A DNA stretch of 64,000 nt from Butyriboletus loyo. Lineage: Eukaryota; Basidiomycota; Agaricomycetes; Boletales; Boletaceae. The first letter of the stretch is position 1. Every line of letters starts with the position of its first letter. The notes below the pieces were generated by a model. That model had not been told where the DNA came from. It saw nothing but the letters and a program-made list of their open reading frames with translations, and made no database searches. Location: the NCBI GenBank assembly GCA_038093515.1, contig JBBPSI010000013.1, forward strand, positions 216,145 through 280,144, given 5' to 3'. Made by a program: the position numbers and the translations under genes. Positions 60,196 to 64,000 of this stretch are shown here, one piece after another.

Positions 60196-60947
60196 TCAGT
60201 CGTTGAAGAATTCGAGTGGGTAGTCTTCAGTTTGGATCGCCCGCCAGAGATGCGGGTGTCCATCAGCGTCTCGTTTGCCCTCCACATGAAGGATAGAATG
60301 GAACGTAACATCCTCTTCGCCCTATCAGGACAAAATGGATTCGTGAGACCAGACACGAAGTCAAGAATGAATTGGTTGCATTTACCCTGTTGGGAGGGTC
60401 GTGGATTCTGCGGAATGGACAAACGTTACAAGGAAGGATCCGATCAAGAGAAAATGAAAACACGCCGTTAAGTCATCACTTTACGAACATGACATATATA
60501 CGCCCCGAAGCAAATGCCCGACCATCGTTGGTGGGTATACTGGCGTCTATCGGGGACACCGACGTTGGTCCACGCACCTGACGTAAAGGTATCCCTTCCC
60601 CAACTCGTCGTTCACAGCTGGGATCCTGATTTTCCCCAGAATGATGGTGCCATAGCTCACGGATCCGCTGCGCACTTGAACGAGGTCTTGCTCGATCGTG
60701 AAGTGTGTGAGCTCCGCATCACTGAGTCCAGCTGCTCGGGACCACATCCTTGGCTCGTGCTTGTCCCAATGATGACGAGAGTGAATAATTTCGTGCTTGA
60801 TCCGGTGTAAGACGTGATTAAACGCGTCGATGGCGTTTTGGTGTGGTGCGTGAGGAGCGTTCAGGTTGACTTCCTCTGCTGAAGCTATTGCACCATCGAG
60901 ATAATTAATAGACGTTCAGAGTCCCATAATCTATTCAACCAACCCAT
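60196..60947 (-). CDS. Spliced orphan protein of 160 residues
   Basis: Four exons: 60947-60914, 60878-60578, 60407-60386, 60321-60196, summing to 483 nt. The product starts 'MGWLNRLWDSEPEEVN', runs through a His-rich amphipathic helix ('AFNHVLHRIKHEIIHSRHHW'), then 'TIILGKIRIPAVNDELGKG', 'YLYVRIHDPPNRGEEDV' and 'FHSILHVEGKRDADGHPH', and ends 'TEDYPLEFFND'. Every exon keeps the frame and the sequence is clearly non-random, so I believe the gene. No family was recognised. No signal peptide or membrane helix was seen, so it is probably cytosolic. The first intron (35 bp) is unusually short and the second (170 bp) may contain another exon. Confidence 0.65.
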
Positions 60948-62297
60948 TGTGAACGAGTCTGCGTCCAAGTTTGAAGTGGAGTAACCAACCGAACAATTAT
61001 CCCTTATCACGAGTCAACGAGCTTACGTAAACCTGACTACCCGGGTTCTGAAATGAAGGCTCTGAAGGTTAATGAACGTCAACAATAAGCTTGAAACTTC
61101 TCCGTGTTTCAAGATTTCATGCCCCGAAAGTTTGACAAGTCAACTTAAACCAGTGCCGAAGATCACATCTCTCTCTGCAATGCCCGAATTGTCGGAGTAA
61201 TACGGCATTGGTCGAGAGGTCGCCTTGGGCCGTAAGTTACAGCTTGCTCATCAACCCTCCACGATTCCATCTTTTAGAAGCGACTCCCCAGTCGGGGAAT
61301 AATTAGGCAGTGTTTGATCATTTCGATCAAAATCGTTCTTTAGGCACGGTACTTGTTTAACTATACGCCTGTTTTCGTTGATGCCCGCAAGATATGGTTT
61401 CCGGCTTATTCTCTATTGGTGGTCTACATCCACATGTAAGCTAGCCCGTTCTCTGTATCCGATAGCACCCGTGCGCATCTTTTACGTCGTGAACACAGTC
61501 CAATAAAATAAATCACGCACACACAGAGGGCGGACGGGGGGTATCATGATGACATCCTATTTGGAGATAAAAGGTCACCTGAACTCAGCCTCTGCGGCGT
61601 AAACCCTATCCGAATACAATCTCCGAGGTAGTTCAATCATGTTTGACAACAAAACGGACCTGTAAACAAATTCCGACGACCTATTGACATGATTGAGATT
61701 GTTGATCAGGTGCGTCGCTGAACGACGCCACTGTCAAAATGTCGAGAAGCCCTAGTATCCAATATGTCTGCCAGTAGGGAGGAGATCTATTTATGTACGC
61801 CACTGCAATATACAATTGAGTGGGTACCGCATCAGAACAGGGTGGGGCTATGCCACGAGACGGGAAGCAAGAGGTTGTTTACTTACTAGCCAATAACGGC
61901 GCATCGGGGAGCACCGGTAGTAGATCGCGATGCCTTAACCAGGTAATAACATAATTCGCCATCACCTCAGCAGCACTGATTTACTCCAACTGTTAGGTTT
62001 GGTCGAAGAACATGCCACCATGGACTACTTGGTGCTGGCTCATGTCGCCGTAGATTTAGGGCGGAGATACCGACACACAAACCTGAATGGGTTGGCTTGG
62101 AGCGCCGTAATGGATTGCTGGCATCCATTCACGGACCCTCTGTACAAACACGTCAGCATAACGCGAACCTCCCAAGAGGATCTGATTGCGTACAAAACCG
62201 CACATCGTGCAAGGGTTTGGATTCCGAGAATGGCCATTCAGGTTCGCAGCTCCCCAAAGCTTGTATATACTTTATTTTATTTTATTTTATCGTTCAG
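60948..62297. other. Intergenic tract upstream of the P450 fragment
   Basis: I looked here for the missing N-terminal P450 exons (membrane anchor, Pro-rich hinge, helix A-C) and found none in frame. A frame at 61999-62349 has no P450 character. The right end holds a (TTTTA)n microsatellite directly before the first recognisable P450 exon. Confidence 0.45.
62268..62290 (+). repeat. (TTTTA)n microsatellite
   Basis: Four to five tandem TTTTA units directly precede the CAG acceptor of the first visible P450 exon. Confidence 0.7.
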
Positions 62298-64000
62298 TCG
62301 CCATGTCAGCCTTCAACGAGGCAAGCTGTCGTTCGCTTACCAAATTTAGCATTGTTGGTCTAACTTGAGTGCCCCAAGGCAAACATTGCACTGGTCTGGT
62401 CAGAAACCCTCCGTGTGGTAAACGAATGGTTCGAACACCTTGATGCTGCCGGTCCTGATATCGCTATGGATATGCTGCCACCCATGACAAAGGTGCAAAA
62501 TACAATCTAACATCCGTCGAGTCGAGTTCAAATTAGTTTCAGGCAACACTTCTTGTAATCGCTACCGCTGGTTTCGGTAGACGGGTGAGCTGGAACGCCG
62601 ACGCGGCGGCGGAGTCGCCCCCCGGTTGCAAGCTTACCTTTCAATCTGCGGTCATGAACTCTGTCGACAATATTATTTTCAGAGCTTTGGCCCCGGGATG
62701 GTTTTACACGTTTTCATCGCTCATCAAAGTGCCTTATCTTTCCTCCCGCGCACTGTTGACTCAACTTGCGTTTGATGATTTACGAACCCACATGCTTGAC
62801 CTCGTAGCATCTGCTCGTGCGGAAATTATGTCTGGTGCACCTTCCGGGGCTTCAGGCGCTGCATTGTTACGAAACCTCGTTGAAGCTAACATGAATCAGG
62901 ACGGGGACTCGAGGAGGCTGACTGAAGGAGAACTCCTCTCTAACATATTTGTGGGTATCCACTTGGTATTCATATTTCGCCGCTCAGCCACCCCCCCGCT
63001 CCTAGGCATTCCTTCTTGCTGGACATGGTTAGCTGAGCTCATGTTCTAAGATGCTTACGTCAGCAAAAAGCTGATGTTTGGCCCCAGAGACCTCTTCTCA
63101 TACTCTCTGCTTTGCTTTTGTGTTATTGGCCCTTTACCCAGACTGTCAGCAGAAACTCTACGAAGAAGTCACTCGCGTATGGCCCGCGGATGTACCTCTC
63201 GCACAATTAACGACGGTAAGCTTTTGCTACCTACCCTCATGGAACGAAATGCGAACCGAAATACAAACAGGACCACAAAGTATACATGGACAAGCTTGTC
63301 AGATTTCGTTTCTTCGCCAACATCAGCACATACTGACAGTCCACAAAAGGAATACACTACGGCATGCATTCGCGAAACACTTCGTGTGCTTCCTTCTGAG
63401 CCTCGTATATCGAAAGACGTGCACAAGGATACGGTCCTACCCGGCACCTATTTCACCCCTGGGTCGAAGGAAAGTCCCTCTGTCGAAACCGGAAAGTTTC
63501 TGATGGCTGTTCCGGCGGGGAGCGTCGTCGTCATGGATATATGGGCATTGCACATGAGCCGTGAGTCATGTTCATCTCGGACGAGGGAGGATCCATATTC
63601 GTCTCGTAGGGCTTACCCTTCTTCCCCACGTCACAGCTTTGTATTGGGGAGAGGACGTTGAAGTGTTCAAGCCTGAACGCTTTATCGACACCGAGTCTTA
63701 CCAGTGGCCGAGAAACGCATGTAAGCGTCATAGTTGGCATGGCCCGCTCAAGGTTGTCTGCCAGACTCACGTTTGTGTTCTCGTCAGTCTTGCCGTTCTC
63801 GGGCGGTGCAAGGTCGTGTATCGGTCAGCGATTTGCACTTGCGGAAATGGTTGGTATCCTCGCGAGCGTCGTGCGTCGGTATCAGATTCGAGTTCCAGAC
63901 GATCTCGTGAACAAGCCTTTCGAGGAGCAGAAAGAGACGTTACTGAAATGGACGACTGCAATCACATTGACGCCGTTGAACGCTCGTGTCAAGTTATGTC
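62298..64000 (+). CDS. Cytochrome P450, N-terminal part not found, cut by window end
   Basis: Exons begin at 62298 ('AMSAFNE'), 62379 ('ANIALVWSETLRVVNEWF'), 62543 ('TLLVIATAGFGRRVSW') and 63006, and run to the right edge. Key P450 elements are intact: I-helix 'LLAGHETSSHTL' rebuilt across an intron, K-helix ExxR in 'CIRETLRVLPSEPR', 'VFKPERF', and the heme-binding loop 'FSGGARSCIGQRF' with its Cys ligand. The last visible residues are 'LTPLNARVKLC'. This is a monooxygenase of the ER membrane with unknown substrate. The donor after 'AFNE' is GC (GAG|GCAAGC). The first ~100-130 residues expected of the family were not found upstream, so the gene may be truncated or have distant exons. Confidence 0.85.

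Overview
The window reads as nuclear DNA of a filamentous basidiomycete, most likely an Agaricomycete. Protein-coding genes are dense and on both strands. Nearly all are cut by many 44-60 bp GT-AG introns with CTAAC/CTAAT-like branch sites. The recognisable proteins are typical fungal ones: ATP sulfurylase with an APS-kinase-like tail, Slu7, Chd1, Ero1, a vigilin/Scp160-type KH protein, a PHO85-type cyclin and P450. Gene models were built by hand from reading frames, splice signals and remembered family motifs. Where exon lengths were summed and gave an exact multiple of three, the entry says so.

Layout. 1-162: end of a C2H2 zinc-finger gene. 163-1881: no gene, but diverged direct repeats. 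1882-6975: two tandem minus-strand genes, an ankyrin protein and a coiled-coil protein. 6976-14 kb: gene-poor, holding only a YCII-domain gene with a decayed head-to-head relative and a small zinc-finger gene. 14.0-25.3 kb: a block of chromatin and splicing genes: an E(z)/EZH2-type SET methyltransferase (16 exons in my model, one apparently 2 nt long), SLU7 head to head with it, a membrane protein, and CHD1. 26.6-40.4 kb: a secreted Ser/Gly-rich protein, RNase H2 subunit B with a PIP box, ATP sulfurylase, mitochondrial 2-methylcitrate dehydratase, two uncharacterised proteins (one membrane-anchored), and SNAPC3/SNAP50. 40.7-45.0 kb: vigilin/Scp160. 45.5-46.4 kb: a broken aldo-keto reductase. 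46.5-53.9 kb: ERO1, a U2SURP/SR140-like splicing factor that seems to have lost its SURP module, and protein phosphatase 5. 54.3-55.7 kb: a secreted lysozyme/lytic-transglycosylase-like protein. 57.1-58.8 kb: a Pcl/PHO80-type cyclin. 58.8-62.3 kb: sparse, with one spliced orphan gene and one weak candidate. 62.3 kb to the end: a cytochrome P450 with no identifiable N-terminal part, cut by the window end.

Functionally this is mostly a housekeeping segment: histone methylation and remodelling, pre-mRNA splicing, snRNA transcription, RNA:DNA-hybrid repair, sulfate activation, propionate detoxification and ER disulfide formation. Lineage-specific and decaying sequence sits between. I found no operon-like system, CRISPR, tRNA or intact transposon. 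The observations most worth following are the EZH2-like gene with its putative 2-nt exon, the apparent SURP-domain loss, GC-AG introns, and the decayed paralogues.
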